The position numbers and the translations under genes were made by a program. A stretch of 64,000 nt of DNA from Hyphococcus sp. (GTDB lineage Bacteria > Pseudomonadota > Alphaproteobacteria > Caulobacterales > Parvularculaceae). Location: contig JANQON010000007.1 of NCBI GenBank assembly GCA_028289605.1, positions 78,203-142,202 on the forward strand, given 5' to 3'. The notes beneath the pieces are model-generated. The model made no database searches. It was given only the letters and a program-made list of their open reading frames with translations, and was not told where the DNA came from. This document shows positions 35,801-43,132 of this stretch, piece by piece (the stretch's first letter is position 1; each line of letters begins with the position of its first letter).

Positions 35801-37879
35801 TTTGTTGACTTCACGGCCGGAGAAATTCGTCCCCGGCGCTTTAGACCCGTTGAGCAGCAACGTCACTCGCGTAAAGTTCGGGTGTTTTACGCCGATGTGA
35901 ATAGACCGCGTCGACGGCGTGCGTCCTTCGGCGGGGTAAACGAATTCCGATTTTCCGGTCGCGCCGTTCAGCCAGGAATTGTCAAACTGCTTGTATTCCA
36001 GGGCGTCCACGAAGGCGTCATCGCTCTCCGATTGCGCCTGCCGCTCCAGCTCAAACGCCCGCTCCGTTTTGCGCAGATAAAAGTTGGCTCTCCAGACGGA
36101 TCCGCCCTGAACATCCACAAATTGGGATATCGCGCTGCCGGCGTAACGGGTATTGTTTTCGCAGATAACAGGTTCGTAGCCTTCGGGCAGGCTTGCTTCA
36201 TCGAGTTGAATAACGTGGCGCTTCGCCGTCACGTCCTCGAAATGAAACAGCCCGTCTTCGTCGGTGACGACATAGGCGCCGGTTTCAAGATAAAGCCGGA
36301 CGCCGGGAACGCCCTGCCCGCCGTCGATGGCGCGCGGCCAGTCAGCGTCCGGGTCGCACGCGTCGGAAACGACGCGGCCGACAAGCGTGAGGTTCGATCG
36401 CAAAAGATCCTCGCGAATAAAGACGTTTGCCTGCGCCGTGTTAGAAAGCGGCGCACCGGCGGCGTTTGCGGCGAAAGCCCTGTTTACAGCATCACCGTTT
36501 TCAGCGCCGGCGCCGATTTCAACGACATATGTGATTGTTGCGGCTTCGCCTGCGCCGAGCGTTCCGCCGGCGAAGGTCAGCGCCTCGCCCCCCGGATCAA
36601 TCAACGGATCATCAAGCGCGGCCCCGTCGCGCCGGGCCGAGCCGAGCTGATAGCGAAATCCGGGCGGCATCAGGTCGCGAATGCGCAACAGGGTCGCAGT
36701 GGCGGCAACGTTCTCGACACGGATCTCGTACCGCACAAAATCGCCGATCGACGCGACCTCCGCCGACGCCGACTTGGTGACGATAACGTCGCCGCTCGGG
36801 TCAAGCGGTGCGTCGAATGTAACGTCGCCCGTACCGTCAAGCGTGAAGCTATTGAGGAACGATGCTGGAATAATGACGAACGGCCCGCCGGGCAGCGCAT
36901 CAATATCGGCTTGCGTCGCCACGGACGGCGCTGTGTAGCCAACCGGCGGGGTAATCTCCAGGCGATAGTCGCCTGGAAACATGATCGGAAACACGAACTG
37001 TCCGGGATTGAGCGTGTAAACGACGCCCGCCGTGTCGGTCACCGGTTGTCCCGTCGTGATTGTCGAGGGATAGGCCGAGATGCCGTCGACGCCGAAGACG
37101 CTCGCCGGTTGCCCCGTCGCCGCGTCAACGATGGTCACCACCGCCCCGTCGATCAGCGCGCCGGTGACGCTGTCGAACAGCCGACCGAACGGATCGACGC
37201 CGGCGACGTCGGTAGAGACCTCTGTCGCATCGAAGGGATCGGTATAGGTTGCTGTCAGGTCTTGCCCTTGAACAACCGTCAGAACGCGATCGAAAGGTTG
37301 GCTCGCGCTACGACTGGATTCGAAATAGCCGAAAAACTCTCCAGTATTCGGACCTGTTTCGTAGGCTTGTACGAGGATTTCATCGCCTGTAGCCGATTCA
37401 ATCCGTACCGTGATTGTTTCAATTCTAGAGGGATCGCCGTTTTGGCCCACATCTTCAACGCGGACAAAGACGACTTCGCCGCCGAAGAAATTCTCCGCCG
37501 GCGTCAACGGCAACGGCGCCGAGACATCCAAAACCGCTCCGCCGGGACCGGACACCGGCCCAATCGGCTGGAACGGGCCAACGCCGTTCGGAGAGAAGTC
37601 TGAACCGTTGAGCGCGACAAGCCGCGAGTCCGGCGCATTCGGCGAATGACGGAAAAATTCAACGGTCGAAGGCGTGCGCAACGCTTCGATCAGGAACGAA
37701 GCCGGCGCGGGCGTCACGGTGATGCGCCCGCCGGCGGGCCCGTGGGTGACGCTTGCAATGTTGCTGACGGTGGAGCCTAGCTGCGCGGCGAAAATTTCAG
37801 GCGGCAATAGGAGCATGGCAAGCCCGGCGAGCGCCGAGATTGCTCGTTTTGCTCCAAATATGCGCCGCATCAACGCCAC
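32834..37879 (-). CDS. 1681-residue DUF11/CNA-B-like outer-membrane protein
   Basis: The GTG at 37879 has AGGAG eight bases ahead. Residues 1-31 are a signal peptide (PPEIFAAQ). The passenger includes a SdrD-B/CNA-B-like domain about 230-315 (YTLNPGQFVFPIMFPGDYRLEI), a DUF11 domain about 363-488 (TKSASAEVASIGDFVRYEIRV) and a second CNA-B-like domain about 498-602 (GVPGVRLYLETGAYVVTDED). Ig-like segments follow (about 650-850). From about 900 to the end it is a chain of amphipathic strands (LNVIVAEYESATPAERN; FGFEQTLFKTVRLDV) ending GPFVRLRIKFDQ, consistent with a large barrel. Upstream lies a second DUF11 gene. The family has no known function. Confidence 0.85.
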   Translation of the reverse strand: MALMRRIFGAKRAISALAGLAMLLLPPEIFAAQLGSTVSNIASVTHGPAGGRITVTPAPASFLIEALRTPSTVEFFRHSPNAPDSRLVALNGSDFSPNGVGPFQPIGPVSGPGGAVLDVSAPLPLTPAENFFGGEVVFVRVEDVGQNGDPSRIETITVRIESATGDEILVQAYETGPNTGEFFGYFESSRSASQPFDRVLTVVQGQDLTATYTDPFDATEVSTDVAGVDPFGRLFDSVTGALIDGAVVTIVDAATGQPASVFGVDGISAYPSTITTGQPVTDTAGVVYTLNPGQFVFPIMFPGDYRLEITPPVGYTAPSVATQADIDALPGGPFVIIPASFLNSFTLDGTGDVTFDAPLDPSGDVIVTKSASAEVASIGDFVRYEIRVENVAATATLLRIRDLMPPGFRYQLGSARRDGAALDDPLIDPGGEALTFAGGTLGAGEAATITYVVEIGAGAENGDAVNRAFAANAAGAPLSNTAQANVFIREDLLRSNLTLVGRVVSDACDPDADWPRAIDGGQGVPGVRLYLETGAYVVTDEDGLFHFEDVTAKRHVIQLDEASLPEGYEPVICENNTRYAGSAISQFVDVQGGSVWRANFYLRKTERAFELERQAQSESDDAFVDALEYKQFDNSWLNGATGKSEFVYPAEGRTPSTRSIHIGVKHPNFTRVTLLLNGSKAPGTNFSGREVNKALTVAMSRWRGVDLVDGENTLTAVVADEAGNEIDRLERTIVFVSEAERAEFLPDRSRLVADGRTPPIVALRVTDAVGRPVHAGRLIPVQIEPPYRARDLQRLEDASPLTEPLAAVSNAIVGPDGIARIELEPTLQTGAARLSILLDNDKREDIDAFLKPELRDWIVVGLAEGGLSNERTDPAGAPAASDLLRDGRVAIFAKGTVKGDWLVTAAVDTDKERGDVDDQVFDDVDPDARYSVYGDRSRQDFEAESRFPFYLKAEKGGFQATFGDYDTGLDESRLGAYSRRLSGLQTVYESRRFSFRGFAAETNQDFMRDEIAADGTSGPFRLSASPLVRNSETIVVETRNRFRPDEILEVTPLIRYFDYDIDFQTGEIVLRLPVPAAPGQAGLNVIVAEYESATPAERNIVGGGRGAVRFADGRVEAGLTAIYEEGRPGAVDASSNLGAVDLRVDVTDTTRLRVEYGRSRRQADGGAEDGDAILAEVDHVSGRLTARAYFDQTDAGYGLGQQSSGVAGVRRVGAEARLRVKEFYSDRTGDKGERSIEGEAYHEENIVTGARRLVANLKLRHDGAFTSAAAGIRRVVEETADGVKRRATLATAEASQRFEKLGLTLRASREQPIAGDNDSITFPQRTTFGFEQTLFKTVRLDVSHEISEGDNVNSSNTIVGIIAEPWSGARLTTAADRITQDTGERIGATFGVDQQVQIDEYWSGSFGVSRREELSASGSVSAVDDIVPDSALSPLENNEDFTSVFIGAGYRDERAQGSARFEMKKSLDSTRYTGVLSAAREVTETLSFAGAMRIEQNDNNDAADERRIDARFGLAVRPRGEGVVIFDRFDVKQQKIEGELTSWKAINNLGANVMLSDRWQVSVNHGIKYSVFDADNDNYTGFTQLAGLESRFDVTKQIDIGARIMALYSHNAGTMEYSFGPSIGVNPANNIWISAGYNFDGFKDDDFPFAEYTRQGPFVRLRIKFDQNSAEGLLNAVSPER

Positions 37880-37928
37880 TTTGCGGGCTCCTGTACGCTA
37901 CAAAAACACACCCCTTATTTGCGCGAAC

Positions 37929-37959
37929 GCCGCCGCACCGATGTCATTGGTGCGGCGGC
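37929..37959 (-). other. intercistronic hairpin between the two DUF11 genes
   Basis: GCCGCCGCACC (37929-37939) and GGTGCGGCGGC (37949-37959) are a perfect 11-bp dyad with a 9-nt loop. In the transcript it lies 32 nt after the upstream gene's stop codon and 50 nt before the next start, with no U-run, so it may stabilise or partly attenuate the message rather than end it. Confidence 0.7.
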
Positions 37960-37991
37960 TCAGATCGCGCCAGGGGAATGTGTTTTTCGTC

Positions 37992-39164
37992 CTACTGGAC
38001 GGTCGCCCTTATGGTCAGCGTGCCTGTCGTGTTGACATTGAGAACGGCGTCGTCGAGCCGCACCTCGCATGTCACGACAGGAGGACCAACCGGATCCGGC
38101 GCGCATCCCACGGCCGGAGACGTCAACGTCCCGGCGGTTGAGAAGGATGCCTGCTGCGCAGCCACAAACACGACGCCCTCGGGCAAGAAGTCCGAGATGT
38201 CGATATTCGAGGCCGGCTGCGTCGCCGTCGCCGCATTCGTCGCGGTAATGACGTACTCCACGCAAGCGCCTGGAGCCGCATATTGCGACGTGTTGATCTG
38301 CGTATTGGCGAAGTTCGAACAACCGAACGCCGCGCCGTCCGTCGCGAGGATGGACACCGTTTTGTTCGCAGTCAGTTCAGCTGCGCCGACCGTATAGCGT
38401 GCAGAGTCGGAGTGAGCACCGTCATTGGCGGCGTCCGCCGTCGCAGCGCCGGCGCCGTCGGCGAGGACGTTCTGGGCCTCTCCGTTGACGTTGTTGACGC
38501 CGGTCTCGGCAAGGGTCTCATTGCCCGGCGTCGCCGTATAACCCGGATCAAGCGATGCGACCGGATTGAGCGAGTCCGCGAGCAACGCGACTTCGGCGAA
38601 CTGACCGTTCGTCGCTGAACCCGGAATGTCGCCGGAGATGACGACCCAGAACGTTGCGTCTGGGGCGACATCGGTTGTCGCCGCGCCCGAACCCAACGTG
38701 TAGGCCGTGCCAGCGCCGGCGTCGTCCACGCCGGCGACGAACAGCCCGTCATTGCCTGCGTCAGGATAGAACCGCGCCGTCACCGACGTCGGATCGAAGT
38801 TGTCGCCGGCCAGGTTTTCAAGCGCGAGCGAATACGCCTGATTGTCGTTGCCGTCGTTACGGACGCCGAAGACAAGCTCTTGCGCCGTCGCGCCCGGCGC
38901 AACGGAGAGGTCGCCCTGGCTGGTTACGGTGAGGTCGACAATGCGGTCGACGGTGAACGTCGTCGGCGGGGGATTTCCGCCCACGCCGTCATTCGTGATT
39001 TGAGTCTGGCCGACGCCGCTCACTTCGTAGTCGAGAGTGAACGTGTTCGACACCGACGTACCGGCATCGGTGCCGGCAGCCATGGCGGCGCTCGAAAAGA
39101 GCACCGCGATAAACGCCCATATAAAAAACGCCGCCGAGCGCAAGCGGCTTACGCAAGTCGTCAT
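37992..39164 (-). CDS. secreted DUF11-type protein
   Basis: The ATG at 39164 follows AGGGGAA; an in-frame GTG further out is less likely. The 390-residue product has a signal peptide ending SSAAMAAG. It holds repeats of a DUF11-like beta-sandwich: DRIVDLTVTSQGDLSVAPGATAQELVFGVRNDGND and a second ending in ELTANKTVSILATDGAAFGCSNF with cysteines, then NIDISDFLPEGVVFVAAQQA. No membrane barrel or sorting signal follows. It is 112 bp before the giant gene and probably cotranscribed. Confidence 0.82.
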   Translation of the reverse strand: MTTCVSRLRSAAFFIWAFIAVLFSSAAMAAGTDAGTSVSNTFTLDYEVSGVGQTQITNDGVGGNPPPTTFTVDRIVDLTVTSQGDLSVAPGATAQELVFGVRNDGNDNQAYSLALENLAGDNFDPTSVTARFYPDAGNDGLFVAGVDDAGAGTAYTLGSGAATTDVAPDATFWVVISGDIPGSATNGQFAEVALLADSLNPVASLDPGYTATPGNETLAETGVNNVNGEAQNVLADGAGAATADAANDGAHSDSARYTVGAAELTANKTVSILATDGAAFGCSNFANTQINTSQYAAPGACVEYVITATNAATATQPASNIDISDFLPEGVVFVAAQQASFSTAGTLTSPAVGCAPDPVGPPVVTCEVRLDDAVLNVNTTGTLTIRATVQ

Positions 39165-39185
39165 GGTATATTCCCCTAACACCAA

Positions 39186-39452
39186 CTTAGGCGTTCTTTA
39201 TCGAGAAAAACTGTAAATTTTCCGGCTAGGGCCTAGGGTTAATTTTATCTTTACACGTATCGAATTGGTACGAATTTCATGACAATTTGAGCGATCCAAT
39301 TAATCGCGTCATGACTTTTCCATAATTTTCCGCTGCGAAAACATCGATATTGCAAAAAAACATTGTTTCCGTAAGCCAATCAGCAACCTTTACGGAACGT
39401 TTACCGGGTTCCGATTAGTTGAGCGCATAGCTTTAACTGTTGGAGGGCTGAT
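39186..39452. promoter_or_regulatory. AT-rich divergent promoter region of the DUF11 genes
   Basis: This 267-bp gap between two divergent envelope genes is much richer in A+T than its surroundings. It has TCATGAC at 39277-39283 and 39309-39315 (32 bp apart; TCATGA is itself palindromic) and long A/T tracts. No single promoter can be picked with confidence; both genes should start transcription here. Confidence 0.5.
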
Positions 39453-39923
39453 ATGTTCCGTCTTGCGTCCATTACGCTCGCAATTGCGCTGGCGGCGTTC
39501 CCTTCGGCGGCTCAAGTCGCCGCTACACAGCACGTCGAAAAAGAAATCGCCGTCACCGACGCGACGGGTGCAAAAAAGATCGAACGCGTTGCGGCGGAGA
39601 CCGTGGCGCCCGGTGAAGAAGTCATCTACTCGCTGCGATTTGAAAATGAGGCGACGGAACCGGCCGAGGCGCTGGTGCTTGTCATGCCGGTGCCAAACGA
39701 GATTTCCTATGTCGAGGGTTCAGTGTCCGGCGACGGCGCAAAGGTCTCCTTTTCCGCCGACGGCGGCCAAACCTATGTTGCGCGGGGTCGCCTGACGGTG
39801 GTCGAGGCCGGCGCCGAACGGCCGGCCAAAAGCGATGAGATCACCCATATCCGGTGGACCCTTGAGGATGCGCTCGGCGTTGGCGACAAGGGCGAGGTCT
39901 CTTTCCGCGGCGTCCTGAAATAG
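39453..39923 (+). CDS. small secreted DUF11-like protein
   Basis: GGAGG lies six bases before the ATG. The 156-residue product has a signal peptide ending PSAAQVAA. The mature chain is one beta-sandwich like a single DUF11 repeat: AAETVAPGEEVIYSLRFENEATEPAEALVLVMPVPNEISYVEGSV. It is divergent from the two other DUF11-type genes and shares their promoter region. The function is unknown; it could be a soluble subunit of the same surface structure. Confidence 0.8.
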   Translation: MFRLASITLAIALAAFPSAAQVAATQHVEKEIAVTDATGAKKIERVAAETVAPGEEVIYSLRFENEATEPAEALVLVMPVPNEISYVEGSVSGDGAKVSFSADGGQTYVARGRLTVVEAGAERPAKSDEITHIRWTLEDALGVGDKGEVSFRGVLK

Positions 39924-40099
39924 AACGCGCCTGACGGCTATCTCTGTTGCGCCCGTCCTCCCTTTGCGCTAGTGGCCCTGTCTGCCCGTTGATGAAGCGT
40001 CCTGCGTAGTCGGCCCTGTCCATTTTGGCCATTTGCAGCGCCGTTTAGCGACATCGCTGGTGTCTTCGGGAACCTTCGCGCCTGACCAGCGCGATCTGC

Positions 40100-40189
40100 G
40101 GAGAGGTGCCGGAGTGGTCGAACGGGGCGGTCTCGAAAACCGTTGTACCCTTGCGGGTACCGAGGGTTCGAATCCCTCTCTCTCCGCCA
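40100..40189 (+). tRNA. tRNA-Ser(CGA)
   Basis: The acceptor GGAGAGG pairs with TCTCTCC (one G-U), then G and an encoded CCA. The anticodon loop CTCGAAA gives CGA (UCG codon). A long variable arm (TACCCTTGCGGGTA) marks class II. The GGTTCGAATCC T-arm is intact. Confidence 0.96.
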
Positions 40190-40203
40190 GTCCTTACCTC
40201 GTG

Positions 40204-40231
40204 TTGACATTTCCCATTTGATCGCTAGATA
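40204..40231 (+). promoter_or_regulatory. predicted promoter of rplU-rpmA
   Basis: A perfect -35 TTGACA (40204-40209) is followed 16 bp later by TAGATA (40226-40231), a weak -10. It lies about 85 bp before rplU and just after tRNA-Ser, as expected for a ribosomal-protein promoter. Confidence 0.45.
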
Positions 40232-40315
40232 GCGTCGCTCACAAAAAACCGGACGCTGCGAAGCCGGGGCGAAAAAGGACACTGGCGCAAAAAGTGCGCT
40301 TACGAGAGGTCGATT

Positions 40316-40957
40316 ATGTACGCAGTCGTTAAGACTGGCGGTAAGCAATACCGCGTTTCCGAAAATGATACGCTCAAAGTCGAGCGCCTCCAGGGCGACG
40401 CAGGCGACATTGTGACTTTGGACAGCGTCCTGATGGTGGGCGCCGGCGGAGACGTCACGGTGGGCGAACCGATGGTCGCCGGCGCATCTGTGGCGGCGGA
40501 AATCGTCGAGCAGGCGCGCGACCGCAAGATTATCGTTTTCAAAAAGCGCCGTCGGCAGAACTATCGCCGGAAGAAAGGCCACCGTCAGCACTACACGCTG
40601 CTCAAGGTGACTGAAATCCTTACGGACGGCGCCAAGCCGTCGAAGAAGGCGGCGAAGAAACCCGCAGCGAAGAAGGCGGCGCCGAAAAAAGAGGAAGCCG
40701 CGCCGAAAGAGGCCGCAGCGCCAAAAGAGGCCGCCGCCAAAGATACAGGCGCGGACGATTTGAAAAAGCTTTCCGGCGTTGGCCCGGTGCTGGAGCAGAA
40801 GCTTCTTGACGCGGGCGTCACATCGTTTGCACAAATTGCGGCCTGGGGACCGGCCGAGATCGAAGAGTTTGACGAGAAGCTTTCTTTCAAGGGCCGGATC
40901 GAACGCGAAGGCTGGGTTGAACAAGCGAAAAAGCTCGCCGCTGGCGAAGAGGAGTAA
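40316..40957 (+). CDS. rplU: 50S ribosomal protein L21 with C-terminal HhH extension
   Basis: Residues 1-103 are L21 ([45 protein letters not shown]). A Lys/Ala/Pro-Glu linker (about 107-148) follows, then a helix-hairpin-helix-like domain with [29 protein letters not shown] (149-213). Plain L21 is about 100 residues; the 213-residue form is known in alphaproteobacteria. The extension's job is unclear. rpmA starts 3 bp later. Confidence 0.95.
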   Translation: MYAVVKTGGKQYRVSENDTLKVERLQGDAGDIVTLDSVLMVGAGGDVTVGEPMVAGASVAAEIVEQARDRKIIVFKKRRRQNYRRKKGHRQHYTLLKVTEILTDGAKPSKKAAKKPAAKKAAPKKEEAAPKEAAAPKEAAAKDTGADDLKKLSGVGPVLEQKLLDAGVTSFAQIAAWGPAEIEEFDEKLSFKGRIEREGWVEQAKKLAAGEEE

Positions 40958-40960
40958 GGC

Positions 40961-41221
40961 ATGGCGCATAAAAAGGCAGGCGGCTCGTCACGGAACGGCC
41001 GCGATTCAGCAGGTCGCCGGTTAGGCGTGAAAAAGTTCGGCGGCGAAGTCGTCATCCCCGGCAATATCATCGTGCGCCAGCGGGGCACGAAGTTTCATCC
41101 GGGCGCCAATGTCGGCATGGGACGCGACCACACGCTGTTCGCCACGGCGGGCGGGCGCGTACAGTTCGCAACCAAACGCGGCGGCCGCAACTACGTATCC
41201 ATCGTCACGGACAGCGATTAG
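40961..41221 (+). CDS. rpmA: 50S ribosomal protein L27
   Basis: This 86-residue protein starts [28 protein letters not shown], the unprocessed L27 N-terminus that reaches the peptidyl transferase centre. It continues [20 protein letters not shown]. The Bacillus-type cleaved N-terminus is absent. It follows rplU by 3 bp and ends at a terminator. Confidence 0.98.
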   Translation: MAHKKAGGSSRNGRDSAGRRLGVKKFGGEVVIPGNIIVRQRGTKFHPGANVGMGRDHTLFATAGGRVQFATKRGGRNYVSIVTDSD

Positions 41222-41279
41222 CGTCGGTGATTGCCCGGCGCTCGCTTACGCGTCGGGCCCTATCTTCGAATTGAACAAG

Positions 41280-41305
41280 GGAAGGCCCCGGCGCCTTCCT
41301 TTTTC
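41280..41305 (+). terminator. Rho-independent terminator of rplU-rpmA
   Basis: GGAAGGC (41280-41286) pairs with GCCTTCC (41293-41299) over a 6-nt loop, then T5. It is 58 bp after the rpmA stop and just before the GNAT gene. Confidence 0.85.
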
Positions 41306-41323
41306 ATTTTGGAGATAACAACA

Positions 41324-41890
41324 GTGTACATTATCGCCATTGCCGACCTAACGCTGAGACCAATCGAGCTCAGCGATGCGCCTCGTTTCGCGGAACTTGT
41401 GAACGACTTTTCGCTGGCTCAATTTACGTCATCCATTCCGCATCCGTACACGCTGGAAGACGCCAAAGCGTTTGTCGCACTTGCTCGCGACGAGATGCAA
41501 AACGGCGCGGAATGGCGTTTCGCCGTCTGCCGGGATGACGAGATCATTGCCTGCGTCGGATTGCGAAAAGGCCAGAAGCCGTCGTGTTTTGAACTCGGCT
41601 ACTGGGTTGGGGCGCCCTATCGCGGTCGCGGCGTGGCGACCCGCGCCGCTGAAGCCGTCGTGCATTTCGGATTTGAGACGCTGAACGCCGACAAGGTGAC
41701 CGCCGGTCATTTCGAAGACAATCCTTCGTCCGGTCACATTCTCAGAAAGATCGGCTTCCGGCCGACAGGCGAGACCGTTTCCACCTTTTCCCGGGCGCGA
41801 AACGTCGACGTTCCAACCGCGCGGTACGACATTGAACCCGCCTGGAGGCGACTGAGCAGCGACATTGCCATTGCCAAACGCGGGGGTTAA
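41324..41890 (+). CDS. GNAT-family N-acetyltransferase
   Basis: I choose the GTG at 41324, eight bases after GGAGATAA; the frame is open to 41231, but that part lies in the terminator. The 188-residue product resembles RimJ/RimL acetyltransferases (LTLRPIELSDAPRFAELVND) with the acetyl-CoA loop VGAPYRGRGVATRAAEAVVHFGFE and ILRKIGFRPTGE. It probably acetylates an N-terminus or small amine; the substrate is not known. Confidence 0.9.
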   Translation: MYIIAIADLTLRPIELSDAPRFAELVNDFSLAQFTSSIPHPYTLEDAKAFVALARDEMQNGAEWRFAVCRDDEIIACVGLRKGQKPSCFELGYWVGAPYRGRGVATRAAEAVVHFGFETLNADKVTAGHFEDNPSSGHILRKIGFRPTGETVSTFSRARNVDVPTARYDIEPAWRRLSSDIAIAKRGG

Positions 41891-41922
41891 TCGGAAAGGG
41901 CCGAACAAAAAGGAGCCGCCCC

Positions 41923-43005
41923 ATGACTGCTGTCGCCGAATACCAAGTGCGCAAGGATGACCTCGCTGAAACGCGCGTCGTTGAACGGCCCCTGCCCGCT
42001 CTGGCGGACGGAGAAGTGCTCGCCAAGGTCGACCGGTTCGCGGTGACGGCGAACAACGTGACCTATGGCGTAGTGGGCGAACGTATTGGCTATTGGAAGT
42101 TCTTTCCGGTCGAAGACGACGGCTGGGGCGTCATTCCGGTGTGGGGATTCGCCGATGTCGAAGCGTCGAACCACCCGGACGTGGCCGTCGGCGAGAGGCT
42201 CTATGGCTATTGGCCCATGGCGAACTATCTCGTGATGGCGCCGGGCAAAATCTCGGACACGCGGCTGGTCGATGATGCGCCGCACAGACGCGAACTGCCG
42301 CCGGTGTACAACAGCTACAGCCGGGTTAAGGGAACGCCCGGATATGACGGCGCCATGGATGACGAACAGATGGTGCTGTTTCCGCTCTACGCGACATCCT
42401 TTTGCATCTACGACTTCCTGAAAGATAATGATTGGTTTGGCGCCGAACGCGTCATCATTCCGAGCGCGTCTTCCAAAACCGCCATCGGCACAGCCTACGC
42501 CGTAAAATCCGACGAGACGCCGCCGCACCTCACAGGTCTGACGTCGCCGCGAAACAAGAAGGCCGTCGAAGCGCTTGGCCTATATGACGAAGTCGCCCTT
42601 TATGACGATATCGAAACGCTGAACGCGGACATGCCGAGCGTTATCGTCGACATGTCCGGCAATGGCGAAGTGTTGGGCCGCCTGCACAAGCTGCTCGGCG
42701 ACAATATGAAGTACACGTCAAACGTTGGCGTGACGCACTACGATTCTAATCAGATGGGGCCCGATTTCATCAGTGAACGGAGCGCGATGTTTTTCGCACC
42801 CGGCCATATCCAAAAGCGTACGAAAGACTGGGGACCCGGCGCGTTTGAGAAGCGAGCGCACGCATTCTGGCGCGACGCGGCAATCAAGAGCCGAGACTGG
42901 CTCTCGATCAAAAATGCGACGGGCGCAGACGCTGTTGACGGGGCTTGGCGCGATGTCCTTGAGGGTAAAACGCCGGCGGACGCGGCCTGGGTGGTCTCGT
43001 TTTAG
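41923..43005 (+). CDS. DUF2855-family protein
   Basis: AAGGAG precedes the ATG. The 360-residue product reads like a medium-chain reductase relative (VERPLPALADGEVLAKVDRFAVTANNVTYG; GVIPVWGFADVEASNHPDVAVGERLYGYWPMANYLVMAPG; SSKTAIGTAYAV). These are DUF2855 marks, a fold without the MDR zinc sites. No substrate is known. It is 32 bp after the GNAT gene. Confidence 0.85.
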   Translation: MTAVAEYQVRKDDLAETRVVERPLPALADGEVLAKVDRFAVTANNVTYGVVGERIGYWKFFPVEDDGWGVIPVWGFADVEASNHPDVAVGERLYGYWPMANYLVMAPGKISDTRLVDDAPHRRELPPVYNSYSRVKGTPGYDGAMDDEQMVLFPLYATSFCIYDFLKDNDWFGAERVIIPSASSKTAIGTAYAVKSDETPPHLTGLTSPRNKKAVEALGLYDEVALYDDIETLNADMPSVIVDMSGNGEVLGRLHKLLGDNMKYTSNVGVTHYDSNQMGPDFISERSAMFFAPGHIQKRTKDWGPGAFEKRAHAFWRDAAIKSRDWLSIKNATGADAVDGAWRDVLEGKTPADAAWVVSF

Positions 43006-43036
43006 CGACCGAGCCTAATTAGCGACCCAGCCTAAA
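43003..43036 (+). repeat. 17-bp tandem duplication including the DUF2855 stop codon
   Basis: TAGCGACCGAGCCTAAT (43003-43019) is followed directly by TAGCGACCCAGCCTAAA (43020-43036), two mismatches in 17. The first unit begins with the stop codon. It looks like a recent small tandem duplication. Confidence 0.8.
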
Positions 43037-43132
43037 TTTTTGTCATCTGGCCAAGACAAGATTATTAATTTGTGCGGTGCAATATAGTCTCCCGCCGCGC
43101 AGCGCCATACGGCGCAAAGAGGAGACGTCGCT

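Noticed and set aside
35396..37603. 735-residue open frame antisense to the 1681-residue gene
   Set aside because: It is a shadow of codon bias in GC-rich DNA: Arg- and Gly-rich, no family motif, and it lies fully over the real gene.
21606..40189. genomic island between two tRNA-Ser genes
   Set aside because: The two tRNAs differ, no integrase or repeated attachment site is seen, and trxB lies inside.
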